From an uncultured bacterium (GTDB lineage: Bacteria > Cyanobacteriota > Vampirovibrionia > Gastranaerophilales > Gastranaerophilaceae), in contig CASGEP010000014.1 in NCBI GenBank assembly GCA_949300515.1, forward strand, positions 1-64,000: a DNA stretch of 64,000 nucleotides, in the 5' to 3' direction. Of the stretch, positions 1 through 7,587 are shown in pieces (within the stretch, counting starts at the first letter, position 1; each line of letters begins with the position of its first letter). The notes beneath the pieces are model-generated. The model ran no database searches. It was not told where the DNA came from and saw only the letters and a list, made by a program, of their open reading frames with translations. A program made the translations under genes and the position numbers.

Positions 1-19
1 AATTTTACAATTTTTAACA

Positions 20-50
20 AATAAAACAAAAACAGGGATAAACCCTGTTT
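20..50 (-). terminator. Rho-independent terminator of the 64-2766 cluster
   Basis: An 8-bp perfect stem (30-37 with 43-50, loop of 5) is followed on the minus strand by a T-rich run (TTTTTGTTTTATT). It lies 13 bases past the stop codon of the last gene of the minus-strand cluster, so it probably ends that transcript. Confidence 0.8.
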
Positions 51-63
51 GCTATATCTGATA

Positions 64-387
64 CTAACCGCCGTAAGCCATTTGAATATTTGAAGATATT
101 GAAGAGTTAACGCTCTGGATTTCGCTTTCAACCATCTTGAGCTGAATTTGATATCTTTGCGCCTGTTCCTCAAGCCGCTGTTCAACGATTTTCAACCGCT
201 CCATCCGCTTTTGCAGTGCTTTAGATTCCGCAGAATCAGGGTCAAGGTCGCTGCCGAGCGTTTCAAGGTCGCCTGTCGATGCGGTTAATTGCATACGTGA
301 TGTGTTAATCAGCATAAGCTTGTACTCAAGGTCAAGCCTCATACTGTTTAGCTGCATTAATCTGATTGTCGATACAATTAATCCCAT
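64..387 (-). CDS. Small coiled-coil protein, function unknown
   Basis: A 107-residue protein that I do not recognise. Its second half (about residues 55-100) is a heptad-rich helix full of Gln, Glu, Arg and Leu and ends in a short Ser/Asn/Gly tail. This pattern (leucines spaced by Gln/Glu, then V..xI..N..) resembles the C-terminal helix of the 341-residue protein at the head of the same cluster. It has no signal peptide or membrane segment. It starts one base after the stop codon of the 89-residue gene upstream, so the two are probably translated together. Being next to sigma-28-linked genes, it might be a flagellar or exported protein, but that is inference. Confidence 0.7.
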   Translation of the reverse strand: MGLIVSTIRLMQLNSMRLDLEYKLMLINTSRMQLTASTGDLETLGSDLDPDSAESKALQKRMERLKIVEQRLEEQAQRYQIQLKMVESEIQSVNSSISSNIQMAYGG

Positions 388-388
388 T

Positions 389-658
389 TTATCTCATTTC
401 GTTAAATTTATTCCCCTTGAGGAATACGTGATCATTATTTTGTGCAATCAATTTTTCCATCTGATTCAGTTTATAGAGCTGATAATTAAGTCTGTACTTA
501 ACCATTTTTCTCTTTTTGTTTATGGAAAAAAAGTTTTTCAACATTGCGGCAAATTCTTTTGAAAAAATTTTAAGAGGGTTTTTTCTGATTAGAAAACTCT
601 TGGAAAATCCCAAAAAATTTTTCATTCTTCTTATATGTGCCTGAATGTTTTGCTGCAC
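389..658 (-). CDS. Small, very basic protein, function unknown
   Basis: An 89-residue protein rich in Lys, Arg, Phe and Asn, with no recognised domain. The start is GTG at 658, chosen because a strong ribosome site (AAAGGAG) sits 7 bases upstream. A small hairpin (671-688) lies right against that site. The stop codon is immediately followed by the next gene (one base gap), which argues that this is a real gene and not an accidental frame. A plus-strand open frame overlaps it (302-562) but has no ribosome site. A weak sigma-28 type promoter lies about 125 bases upstream. Confidence 0.65.
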   Translation of the reverse strand: MQQNIQAHIRRMKNFLGFSKSFLIRKNPLKIFSKEFAAMLKNFFSINKKRKMVKYRLNYQLYKLNQMEKLIAQNNDHVFLKGNKFNEMR

Positions 659-670
659 GAGCTTACTCCT

Positions 671-688
671 TTTAGGGGTAACCCTAAA
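671..688 (-). promoter_or_regulatory. Hairpin abutting the ribosome site of the 89-residue gene
   Basis: TTTAGGG and CCCTAAA pair perfectly around a 4-base loop. On the minus strand the 3' arm supplies the first As of the AAAGGAG ribosome site, so folding could partly hide it. No U-run follows, so it is not a terminator. Confidence 0.45.
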
Positions 689-781
689 CTAATAAAAACA
701 AAAACTGAGATAAAATTGCCACCTGCGGGATTATTTATATTTTTGTAAATATCCTCGAAAAGCAGACAGTGTATATATTTT

Positions 782-809
782 ATAACGTCACTTTAAAATA
801 AAAACTTTA
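782..809 (-). promoter_or_regulatory. Possible weak sigma-28 (FliA) promoter
   Basis: On the minus strand TAAAG (809-805) is followed by GACGTTAT (789-782), with 16 bases between TAAA and the -10. The -10 matches the sigma-28/sigma-D form GCCGATAT at 6 of 8 bases, and the spacing is the same as in three better matches elsewhere in the window. It would transcribe the 89- and 107-residue genes with a leader of about 115 bases. Confidence 0.4.
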
Positions 810-847
810 GAGGAACAATAAAATTGTTACAAAAATTTACAAAAATA

Positions 848-1669
848 CTATAAATCTTGTGCCAGTTTTGAATCCGATTCAATATCGTTCTTGAGTGTCT
901 GTCTTACGATATCTGCCTGAGTATCCAGCATTTTGCAAACCGTTTCTATGTTTTTTACCCTGTCTGATAAAATAACGTCGGCGTTTGTGGTAATTCTTCC
1001 CGTAATATTTTGATAGGCGCTGACTGCAGCGTTACCCGTACCCTGCATTAAGTTACCTGCAACGATTGCACCCAAACCCCACTCGCCCATATACGGCGAC
1101 AAAGCCTGCAGCAAACCGCCCCAACCCGAAACCAAACCGGCAAGGGGAAGTACAATGTTTTGTCCAAAACTAAATCCGCCCGAAGCAGTACCCAGAGCGG
1201 CAGAGGCCGTATTCATGGCGGCAATTCCCGCGGAACTTACCGCATACCCCGTTGCAGTACCTGCGGCACCGCCTGTTGGCACACCGTCGGTTCCAAAGCC
1301 GAGAGTAATTCCTGCGGCACCTGACGGAAAACCGGGATAAGAACCTAAGTCACCTATTCCGAATGCGGAAGTGGCGCCGTCATAAGATGCGGTAGAGCCT
1401 GTAATCGGCGACCAGTAAGAGGTACCGGGGATGTTCATCATACTGCTTCCGCCCATAACAGGCATAAATATACTCGGAGAGAACATGCTTGCCAATTGCC
1501 ACAAAAAGCCGCCTGCCGTACCAAAGCCGCTGCCCGAAGATGCAGAGCTTGATACCGTCAAATCGCGCAATCTGTCGTAAGTTTCATACAGTTCAGCTTT
1601 TGCAATAGAGCTTGCGGAACCGTATTTATTTGCAATTGTAAGCGCATGCATGTTTTTGTAAGAAACCAT
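848..1669 (-). CDS. Glycine/alanine/serine-rich protein, function unknown
   Basis: A 273-residue protein with a helical N-terminus (about 1-38), a long low-complexity middle rich in Gly, Ala, Ser, Thr and Phe (about 40-215, with small hydrophobic stretches), and a polar helical C-terminus (about 225-273). I recognise no family. The layout, helices at both ends and a compositionally odd middle, echoes the 341-residue protein just upstream, from which it is separated by 71 bases containing a hairpin. Both are likely on one transcript. The GC-rich middle creates a long open frame on the other strand (1155-1340), which I treat as a shadow. Possibly an exported surface or structural protein; this is inference. 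Confidence 0.75.
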   Translation of the reverse strand: MVSYKNMHALTIANKYGSASSIAKAELYETYDRLRDLTVSSSASSGSGFGTAGGFLWQLASMFSPSIFMPVMGGSSMMNIPGTSYWSPITGSTASYDGATSAFGIGDLGSYPGFPSGAAGITLGFGTDGVPTGGAAGTATGYAVSSAGIAAMNTASAALGTASGGFSFGQNIVLPLAGLVSGWGGLLQALSPYMGEWGLGAIVAGNLMQGTGNAAVSAYQNITGRITTNADVILSDRVKNIETVCKMLDTQADIVRQTLKNDIESDSKLAQDL

Positions 1670-1695
1670 ATACTAACCCTCGTGTACCTTTTATT

Positions 1696-1729
1696 TTTGC
1701 ACCATGCCGAGTTTTTAGCATGGTGCAAA
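1696..1729 (-). other. 12-bp perfect hairpin between cotranscribed genes
   Basis: Perfect 12-bp arms (1696-1707 and 1718-1729) flank a 10-base loop between the 341- and 273-residue genes. No U-run follows in the direction of transcription, so a full terminator is unlikely. It could be an mRNA-stabilising or processing stem that sets a different level for the upstream gene. Confidence 0.5.
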
Positions 1730-1740
1730 GTGTCAATTCT

Positions 1741-2766
1741 TTATGCGAACGTCTTAAATGTAGATTCGACGTTGTTTTGGATAATTTCCTGGACTGCGTC
1801 CATTTCGGTTTTAAGAGCTTCTTGCTCTGTATCAAGCTGTTTCAGTCTTAATTCAAGAGTTCTGTCTTGTTGCTGGATAATTTCTGTTCTTGCGTTAATA
1901 TCCTGAATAGCTCTTTCGTATATCATTTTTTGATATTCGTAGTCCTTCATGGCTTGTTCATAGCCTTCGGTGTCATCGACCTGAGTAAGGTCAAGGTCAA
2001 ATGTTTTTCCCGTGAGTTTTTCGCTCAACTCATCATTGCTGACACCTGTAATTTGAACAGATTCAAACCTTCCGTCGGATGTAGCCTGAAAAGTTGCCGT
2101 TGCATTGGATTTTTTCTTAACCGTTGCATCCATGGCAAAGTACTGGGTCAAACCTCCCGTATACATTTCAGAGGGATCTTCCGGAAGCTGTGCCCTTTCA
2201 ATATCATAAGAAGATATATAATAAGTTCTTTCATCAGTTTCGCCCTCATTGATTGTGTATTTGTAATAAGTGTCTTCTTCGGGGTTTCTTAAAGAATCGT
2301 TAGCTCTTATTGCAGAGTTGATTACTTCGATATTGCCCTTATCAATACCTGTAGTATCCGCGGGAGTTATTTCGTACTCCTGACCGTCCAGGTATATTTT
2401 AGTAGGCACTTGATCTTCAAACTCCATCGGGGTGCCTTGAGTAATGGGAACCGATGAATAACCGTTGCGCTCAAGTGTAGAATACTCAAGAACAATGTTA
2501 TATGTACCGTTTGTGCTGCCTGCTGCAGTATCAAACTTGGTTATGGAATAATCCTCGCCCATAGAGTCAAATACATAGCGGGTATTATAATAGTCTGTAG
2601 CACTCGGAGGCGTCGGGACCTGAAGCTCTAACATCTGATTAAACAGACCCGCACTTTCGTTAGAAAGCACCGTTCTTTGTTGGTTAACCTGCTGCCCTTC
2701 ATATTCAACATTTGTTTTCCTTGCCGTAAGACCTAAAAATCTTGCCTGGCTTGCTGCCATTCCCAT
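1741..2766 (-). CDS. Axial-protein-like protein under sigma-28 control, unknown family
   Basis: A 341-residue protein with a short N-terminal helix rich in Ala, Gln, Arg and Asn (about residues 3-50), a large beta-rich, Asp/Thr/Tyr-rich central domain (about 55-255) and a long C-terminal coiled coil (about 265-335) ending in Phe-Lys-Thr-Phe-Ala. It has no signal peptide. This order, helix, variable middle, helix, without a Sec signal, is that of flagellin, hook-associated and type III needle-type proteins, though I see no sequence match to them. The start ATG at 2766 is preceded by GGAGG, and a near-consensus sigma-28 promoter ends 34 bases upstream. The N-terminal motif looks like a family I recall from gut Melainabacteria, with no known function. 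Flagellar export is inferred. Confidence 0.8.
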   Translation of the reverse strand: MGMAASQARFLGLTARKTNVEYEGQQVNQQRTVLSNESAGLFNQMLELQVPTPPSATDYYNTRYVFDSMGEDYSITKFDTAAGSTNGTYNIVLEYSTLERNGYSSVPITQGTPMEFEDQVPTKIYLDGQEYEITPADTTGIDKGNIEVINSAIRANDSLRNPEEDTYYKYTINEGETDERTYYISSYDIERAQLPEDPSEMYTGGLTQYFAMDATVKKKSNATATFQATSDGRFESVQITGVSNDELSEKLTGKTFDLDLTQVDDTEGYEQAMKDYEYQKMIYERAIQDINARTEIIQQQDRTLELRLKQLDTEQEALKTEMDAVQEIIQNNVESTFKTFA

Positions 2767-2800
2767 AGCTTTCTATGCCTCCATTGTTCTTACATTATCC

Positions 2801-2828
2801 ATATCGGCAATATTATTTTTCAACTTTA
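2801..2828 (-). promoter_or_regulatory. Sigma-28 (FliA) promoter
   Basis: On the minus strand TAAAGTTG (2828-2821) and GCCGATAT (2808-2801) match the sigma-28/sigma-D consensus, whose -10 in Bacillus is GCCGATAT. The gap between TAAA and the -10 is 16 bases. Transcription should begin near 2795 and give a leader of about 28 bases with a GGAGG ribosome site for the 341-residue gene. Confidence 0.75.
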
Positions 2829-2939
2829 GCTTTTTAAAAATATTGTTACATTTCTTCAACATTTTATTGATACCAACTTTTACACACCTGAATTTTTTAA
2901 TGTTTTTATAAAAAAAGTCAAAAGATGTATAATATTCTT

Positions 2940-3809
2940 ATGAAATATATTGATATACACATCCACGGCGGATATGGAGTAAACTTTAATACCTCGGGCA
3001 GCAAAGAAATAAAAGAGCTTTTAAAAAAGCTCAAAAAAAGAAACATCACAGCCATATGCCCGACACTTACGGGAGATAGCACCCAAAAACTAAAAGAGCG
3101 CTTTGAATTATTCAGAGAGCTAAAAAACTCTCAAGAGCATGACGAATCTAAAATAATCGGACTGCACCTTGAGGGGACTTTTTTAAACCCCGATAAACCG
3201 GGAATTCAAGACAAAAAAGTATTTATGGCACCGACGGTTGAAAACTTTAAACATCTTGCACAGGGGTACACCGACATTATAAAAATAGTGACTTATGCGC
3301 CCGAGCTTGATAAAGACAACTCTTTTGCCCGACTTTTAAACAAAAATAACATAAAAGCACATGCCGGACATACTCTGAGTGATGATAAGGGCGGCGCAAA
3401 TGCTACGACACATCATTTTAACGCTATGCCAAACATTTCCCACAGGGGCAAAAATCTGGCTCTGGATTGTCTTTTTGACGATGAAATATATTGTGAAATA
3501 ATTTGCGACACAATTCATTTGAGCAAAAACATGCTAAAACTGTTTTTTGCAATAAAAAATCCTTCAAAAATCATGATGATTAGCGATGCGCTGCCCGCCG
3601 CACACTGTAAGGGCGAGGTAATTTTTTGCGGCAAAAAAATAAACAGCTATGGAAGGGCTGAGGACGGCACACTCGGCGGCTCGGTGATGTTTTTGGATGA
3701 AATAGCCGAACTTGCGGTAAAAAATGGTATAATGAGCACACGGGAAGTTCAAAAATATGCGTATTACAATGTTGTTGAATATCTCGATTTAGACGGGCGC
3801 AACTTGTAA
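2940..3809 (+). CDS. nagA: N-acetylglucosamine-6-phosphate deacetylase-like amidohydrolase
   Basis: A 289-residue NagA-family protein, which would remove acetate from GlcNAc-6-phosphate in amino-sugar and murein recycling. Visible family motifs are the metal pair H7-x-H9 followed by Gly-Gly, HLEG with Glu78, HAGH at 141-144, THHFNAM at 157-163, His193 and the catalytic Asp216 in ISDA. It is about 90 residues shorter than usual NagA: it begins directly at the HxH strand, so the N-terminal beta-strands are missing, and it ends before the usual closing strands. I prefer ATG 2940 over 2925 because a -10 box (TATAAT, 2928-2933) covers the first ATG, implying a leaderless mRNA. It stands alone, with no nagB beside it. 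Confidence 0.8.
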   Translation: MKYIDIHIHGGYGVNFNTSGSKEIKELLKKLKKRNITAICPTLTGDSTQKLKERFELFRELKNSQEHDESKIIGLHLEGTFLNPDKPGIQDKKVFMAPTVENFKHLAQGYTDIIKIVTYAPELDKDNSFARLLNKNNIKAHAGHTLSDDKGGANATTHHFNAMPNISHRGKNLALDCLFDDEIYCEIICDTIHLSKNMLKLFFAIKNPSKIMMISDALPAAHCKGEVIFCGKKINSYGRAEDGTLGGSVMFLDEIAELAVKNGIMSTREVQKYAYYNVVEYLDLDGRNL

Positions 3810-3877
3810 ATTTAGCATAAGACGGCTATTGTACAAGGGTTAAAATATGTTAGAATATATGAAAAAAGGAGTTTTAA

Positions 3878-4351
3878 ATGTTTAGGAAGATAAAAAATAT
3901 CACATTGGCGGTTTTGTTTACGGCATTGTTAACTTTTTCGCCCTCTTTTTCACCTTCATACGCGGCAAGTTCCGCTTCTGTAGTTGCTACATCACCGCTG
4001 AGCGTTGTTGCATCACCGCAAAAGTTTCTTAATAAAACAGTCACCATGAAGGCAACATTTGATAAGTTTTCAACACTCGGGCTGGACTATAAAAAAGCAA
4101 TGCGCTCCTCAAGCGACTATATAGGCTTTTTAATTCAAAGAGATGACGTTGTTGACCACAATGTACCGCTGTCAGAGATGAAATTATTTATTAAAAGGGA
4201 TTATGCCGAAAAGTTTATAGAACTTGATACGGGCGATAAAATCCAAATCACGGGAAAAGTATTTTCAACCGCATTGGGCGACCCGTGGATAGATATTAAC
4301 AAAATTACGATTTTGCAAAAGAAAGCCGGTTCCGACAAAGATAAAAAATAA
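3878..4351 (+). CDS. Secreted small protein, OB-fold-like, unknown function
   Basis: A 157-residue protein with a clear Sec signal peptide (basic start, hydrophobic core, cleavage near Ser-Tyr-Ala-Ala at about residue 30). The mature part has alternating beta-strand pattern with the sequence GDKIQITGKV near its end, which is typical of an OB-like fold of periplasmic proteins; this fold call is tentative. It ends in a lysine-rich tail. A strong ribosome site (AAAGGAG) lies 8 bases before ATG 3878. The GH57 gene follows after about 30 bases, so the two may be cotranscribed. Confidence 0.75.
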   Translation: MFRKIKNITLAVLFTALLTFSPSFSPSYAASSASVVATSPLSVVASPQKFLNKTVTMKATFDKFSTLGLDYKKAMRSSSDYIGFLIQRDDVVDHNVPLSEMKLFIKRDYAEKFIELDTGDKIQITGKVFSTALGDPWIDINKITILQKKAGSDKDKK

Positions 4352-4380
4352 CATTTTTAAAATTGGGCATTGGGAATAGT

Positions 4381-6909
4381 ATGAGCGAAGAAAAAAAAGA
4401 CAATAAACATACAAAATATTTAACAATCCACGGACATTTTTATCAGCCGCCGCGCGAAAACCCCTGGATTGAAGAAATAGAACTTCAGGAGAGCGCCGCA
4501 CCAAAGCATGACTGGAACGACAAAATCTGCTGGCAGTGCTATGAACCAAACTCTGTTTCAAGAATTGTAGACAATCAAAACAGAATATTAAATATTGTAA
4601 ACAATTACGAACTTATGAGTTTTAATTTCGGCCCCACGCTTTTAAGCTGGATGCAAGTACACGCAAAAAGTGCGTATAAAAGGATTATAGAGGCTGATAA
4701 AAACTCTCTTTCGCTCTACGACGGGCACGGGTGCGCCATTGCACAGGTATACAATCATATGATTTTACCCCTTGCAAACTTAAATGACAAATACACTCAG
4801 GTAATTTGGGGGATAAGGGATTTTGAAAAACGCTTTAACCGCAAACCCGAAGGTATTTGGCTGGCTGAAACGGCGGTAGACAGCGAAACGCTTGAAGTTC
4901 TCATCGACTGCGGCATAAAATTTACAATTTTATCACCCCATCAGGCGCAATGTGTCAGAAAAATGGACGGAGATGACAGCTGGCATGACGTCAGCTGGGG
5001 CAGTATAGACCCGTCTATGCCGTACAGATACTTTCCCGATGAAAATGATGAGAAAAAATATATAGATTTATTTTTCTACGACGGTGCAATATCAAAATCC
5101 GTAGCCTTTGACAATCTTTTGTGCGACGGCAACAAATTTGCCTACAGACTGCAAGACGGCTATGTTGAAAACAGGAGGCATCCGCAGCTTGTAAATATTG
5201 CAACGGACGGAGAAAGCTACGGACACCACACAAAATTCGGCGATATGGCTCTCTCGTACGTCCTTGAAGTAAAAGCGGAGGAGCTTGGTTTTAAAATAAC
5301 AAACTACGGCTGGTTTCTGGAAAATTTCCCTCCGACTTTTCAGGTCGATATTAAACCGCAATCATCCTGGAGCTGCTGTCACGGTGTGGGCAGATGGATT
5401 GAGGACTGCGGATGTTCAACAGGTGCGCAGTGCGGCTGGAACCAAAAATGGCGCCGCCCGCTTCGCGATGCTCTTGACTATATAAGAGATGAACTCATAA
5501 AAGTATGCTCCTGCGAGGGTGCCAAATATTACAAAGATTTTTGGGATGCCAGAAATAAATATATCGACGTTATTTTAGACAGAAGCGAAAAAAGCTATGA
5601 GGAATTTTTCAAGGCAAACGCAAAGAAAAACCTCTCTCAAAAAGACAGGGTAAAAGCCATTAAACTTATGGAAATGCAGCGTTTTTGCCAGCTTATGTAC
5701 ACAAGCTGCGGCTGGTTCTTCGCCGAAATTTCAGGCATTGAAACAACGCAAATTATGAAATATGCGCTTCGTGCAATAGAGCTGTCGGGCGAATTTACAA
5801 AAACAGACATAGAAAAGAAATTTTTATCAATCTTAAATAAGGCAAAAAGTAATATAGAAGGCTACGGCACGGGCAAAAACGTTTACGAAAGATTTGTCAA
5901 ACCTTCCGTCGTTACGGTAGAAAAACTTGCGGCACAGTGGGCATTTTCAAGCAAGTTTTTAAATTCGGAAGAATTGGATGAAATATATTGCTATAAAGTT
6001 AAAAAAATCAACACAAAAACCGTGAAGAAAAATCAGGCTTCAATTAACTTCGGACACATTGAGATGACATCAAAAATAACTTTTGAAAAGTTTGATATGT
6101 CTTTTGTGATTTTTAACACGGCAAGCGGCGAGTTTTACTGCAGCGTTAAAAGGCTGAACTCGCAGGAAGAATACAACAACGACAAGAGTGAAATCACAAA
6201 AGTATTTATGGCATGCGATTTAATTGAAACCCTAAAAACCATTCAAAAACACATAAGCAGCGAATATTACACACTAAAAGATATTTTAATCGACAAAAGG
6301 AAAGTAATCCTTGAAAAGATATTGATTTCAAAGCTTATAAAAACCGAAAAAACTTATCAGGACCTCTACGACGAGCTTAAAGCTCCTGTTTCATACTATA
6401 TTGATCTTGGTATGGATATACCCGACGTGTTTCGCGTAAGTGCCAAATTTACGCTTTTAAGGAGGCTTGAGGACGAACTGAACAAACTTGAAGCGTACTG
6501 CAGCGAAAAGGCACATGCAAAAATTACCCTGATAAAGCAAAATGCCGATAAATTCTGCATTAATCTGAACAAATGCAGAGCAGGGCAGATAATATCAAGG
6601 AAGCTTGAAACGCTGATACAAAAGCTCGCGGATGAAATGGAGCTTGATGTGGCGGATAACATTCTGGGGCTTTTAAATATACTTGAAAAGCTTGAGATAC
6701 AGGCAAATATCAACGAGGCGCAAAATATCTTCTTTGACTCAATATATTCTAAAATTAACATTTTAATCGAGCACCTTGAAACATCCAAAAATAAAAATCA
6801 CGACAGGAGTCTGGCGCTTAAAATTCTTGAAATAGGACAGATGTTAAATATTAATACCGAATTTTTCAGAGAACATATCGACAGGGCGAGTTTACCGAGA
6901 AGAAAATAG
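4381..6909 (+). CDS. Glycoside hydrolase family 57 protein with DUF3536
   Basis: An 842-residue protein of the GH57/DUF3536 type, presumably acting on an alpha-glucan such as glycogen. The N-terminal half carries GH57 signatures: HGHFYQPPRENPW near residue 18, a Trp-Leu-Ala-Glu-Thr-Ala motif near 160 that fits the nucleophile region, and a Thr-Asp-Gly-Glu-Ser-Tyr-Gly-His-His motif near 280 that fits the acid region. A cysteine cluster lies near 335-360, and the C-terminal third is helical. There is no signal peptide, so it is cytoplasmic. I start at ATG 4381; the same frame extends to a TTG at 4363. Its exact substrate cannot be told from sequence. Confidence 0.85.
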   Translation: MSEEKKDNKHTKYLTIHGHFYQPPRENPWIEEIELQESAAPKHDWNDKICWQCYEPNSVSRIVDNQNRILNIVNNYELMSFNFGPTLLSWMQVHAKSAYKRIIEADKNSLSLYDGHGCAIAQVYNHMILPLANLNDKYTQVIWGIRDFEKRFNRKPEGIWLAETAVDSETLEVLIDCGIKFTILSPHQAQCVRKMDGDDSWHDVSWGSIDPSMPYRYFPDENDEKKYIDLFFYDGAISKSVAFDNLLCDGNKFAYRLQDGYVENRRHPQLVNIATDGESYGHHTKFGDMALSYVLEVKAEELGFKITNYGWFLENFPPTFQVDIKPQSSWSCCHGVGRWIEDCGCSTGAQCGWNQKWRRPLRDALDYIRDELIKVCSCEGAKYYKDFWDARNKYIDVILDRSEKSYEEFFKANAKKNLSQKDRVKAIKLMEMQRFCQLMYTSCGWFFAEISGIETTQIMKYALRAIELSGEFTKTDIEKKFLSILNKAKSNIEGYGTGKNVYERFVKPSVVTVEKLAAQWAFSSKFLNSEELDEIYCYKVKKINTKTVKKNQASINFGHIEMTSKITFEKFDMSFVIFNTASGEFYCSVKRLNSQEEYNNDKSEITKVFMACDLIETLKTIQKHISSEYYTLKDILIDKRKVILEKILISKLIKTEKTYQDLYDELKAPVSYYIDLGMDIPDVFRVSAKFTLLRRLEDELNKLEAYCSEKAHAKITLIKQNADKFCINLNKCRAGQIISRKLETLIQKLADEMELDVADNILGLLNILEKLEIQANINEAQNIFFDSIYSKINILIEHLETSKNKNHDRSLALKILEIGQMLNINTEFFREHIDRASLPRRK

Positions 6910-7533
6910 CTAGCCAATCGGTCTTGAAAGGGTTTTCAGTCCTTCAAACTCGTATAGCTCTTTTGTTTTTCCGCCAAGCGAAATATACCTTGCAAACATC
7001 GCGCAAACTATCGCCTCAAGGGAAGATGCCGCCAGCATATTGTCGGGCAGCTGTTCAAAACCGTATTTCAACCTCAGCGAACTTTGCAGATTTTTACAAT
7101 CGAGAGAAGTACGCGAAAGGTAGTGAGCATTTAGTCCGTATGCCTGACGAAGCTGGTTGATGTCGCATCTGAAAATTTTAACCCCTTCTTCACGAAGATT
7201 TAAAAGAGCCGGACAAAGCCTTCCCGAGAGTCTTTTTGTCCAGTTTTGCCTGTCTATTTTAAAATAATTGCCAAGCATTTTGTAATTTTTTGAATGAATT
7301 CTCCATTTACCCTCAAGCAGCGAGTTATCATAGGGGACAGAAACGCACATAAGAGAGTTGTTTATGTAGGGAGAACTTTTAAAAAACAGCTCGATATCCT
7401 GTGTAAAGTAAAATTTATCAAGCAGTAAAATTTTTGAATTTCTGTCAAGGACACACACTGAACTGTCGTAATTTGAGGAATTAGACAAGGATAAACCGAT
7501 AAAGAAATTTTCACTACTTGACTTTTCAATCAT
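6910..7533 (-). CDS. Predicted RNase H-like protein (DUF429-like)
   Basis: A 207-residue protein that begins with a beta-strand and G-L-S-x-S pattern (about residues 12-30), as in RNase H-fold proteins, followed by a Cys-Pro-Ala-Leu-Leu motif near 110 that resembles the YPA-type motif of DUF429. I call the fold with moderate confidence; catalytic acidic residues are not all evident, so it may lack nuclease activity. It is convergent with the GH57 gene with no gap, and divergent from the ABC exporter. A good promoter (TTGAAA, 17 bases, TATACT) places the transcript start at the ATG, so the mRNA is probably leaderless. Confidence 0.6.
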   Translation of the reverse strand: MIEKSSSENFFIGLSLSNSSNYDSSVCVLDRNSKILLLDKFYFTQDIELFFKSSPYINNSLMCVSVPYDNSLLEGKWRIHSKNYKMLGNYFKIDRQNWTKRLSGRLCPALLNLREEGVKIFRCDINQLRQAYGLNAHYLSRTSLDCKNLQSSLRLKYGFEQLPDNMLAASSLEAIVCAMFARYISLGGKTKELYEFEGLKTLSRPIG

Positions 7534-7540
7534 ACTTTAG

Positions 7541-7569
7541 AGTATAATTAATTATAATTATTTTTTCAA
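7541..7569 (-). promoter_or_regulatory. Sigma-70 promoter giving a leaderless transcript
   Basis: On the minus strand TTGAAA (7569-7564), a 17-base gap and TATACT (7546-7541). The expected start is about 7534, one base from the ATG at 7533. A TATAAT on the plus strand (7543-7548) overlaps the same -10 and may serve the divergent exporter gene. Confidence 0.7.
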
Positions 7570-7587
7570 GGAAAAATTATCCTTCTT

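Noticed and set aside
302-562. Plus-strand 86-codon frame over the two small minus-strand genes
   Set aside because: The minus-strand genes have a ribosome site, one-base gene spacing and a terminator; this frame has none of these.
1155-1340. Plus-strand frame opposite the Gly-rich gene
   Set aside because: Low-complexity shadow of the GC-rich minus-strand gene, with no ribosome site.
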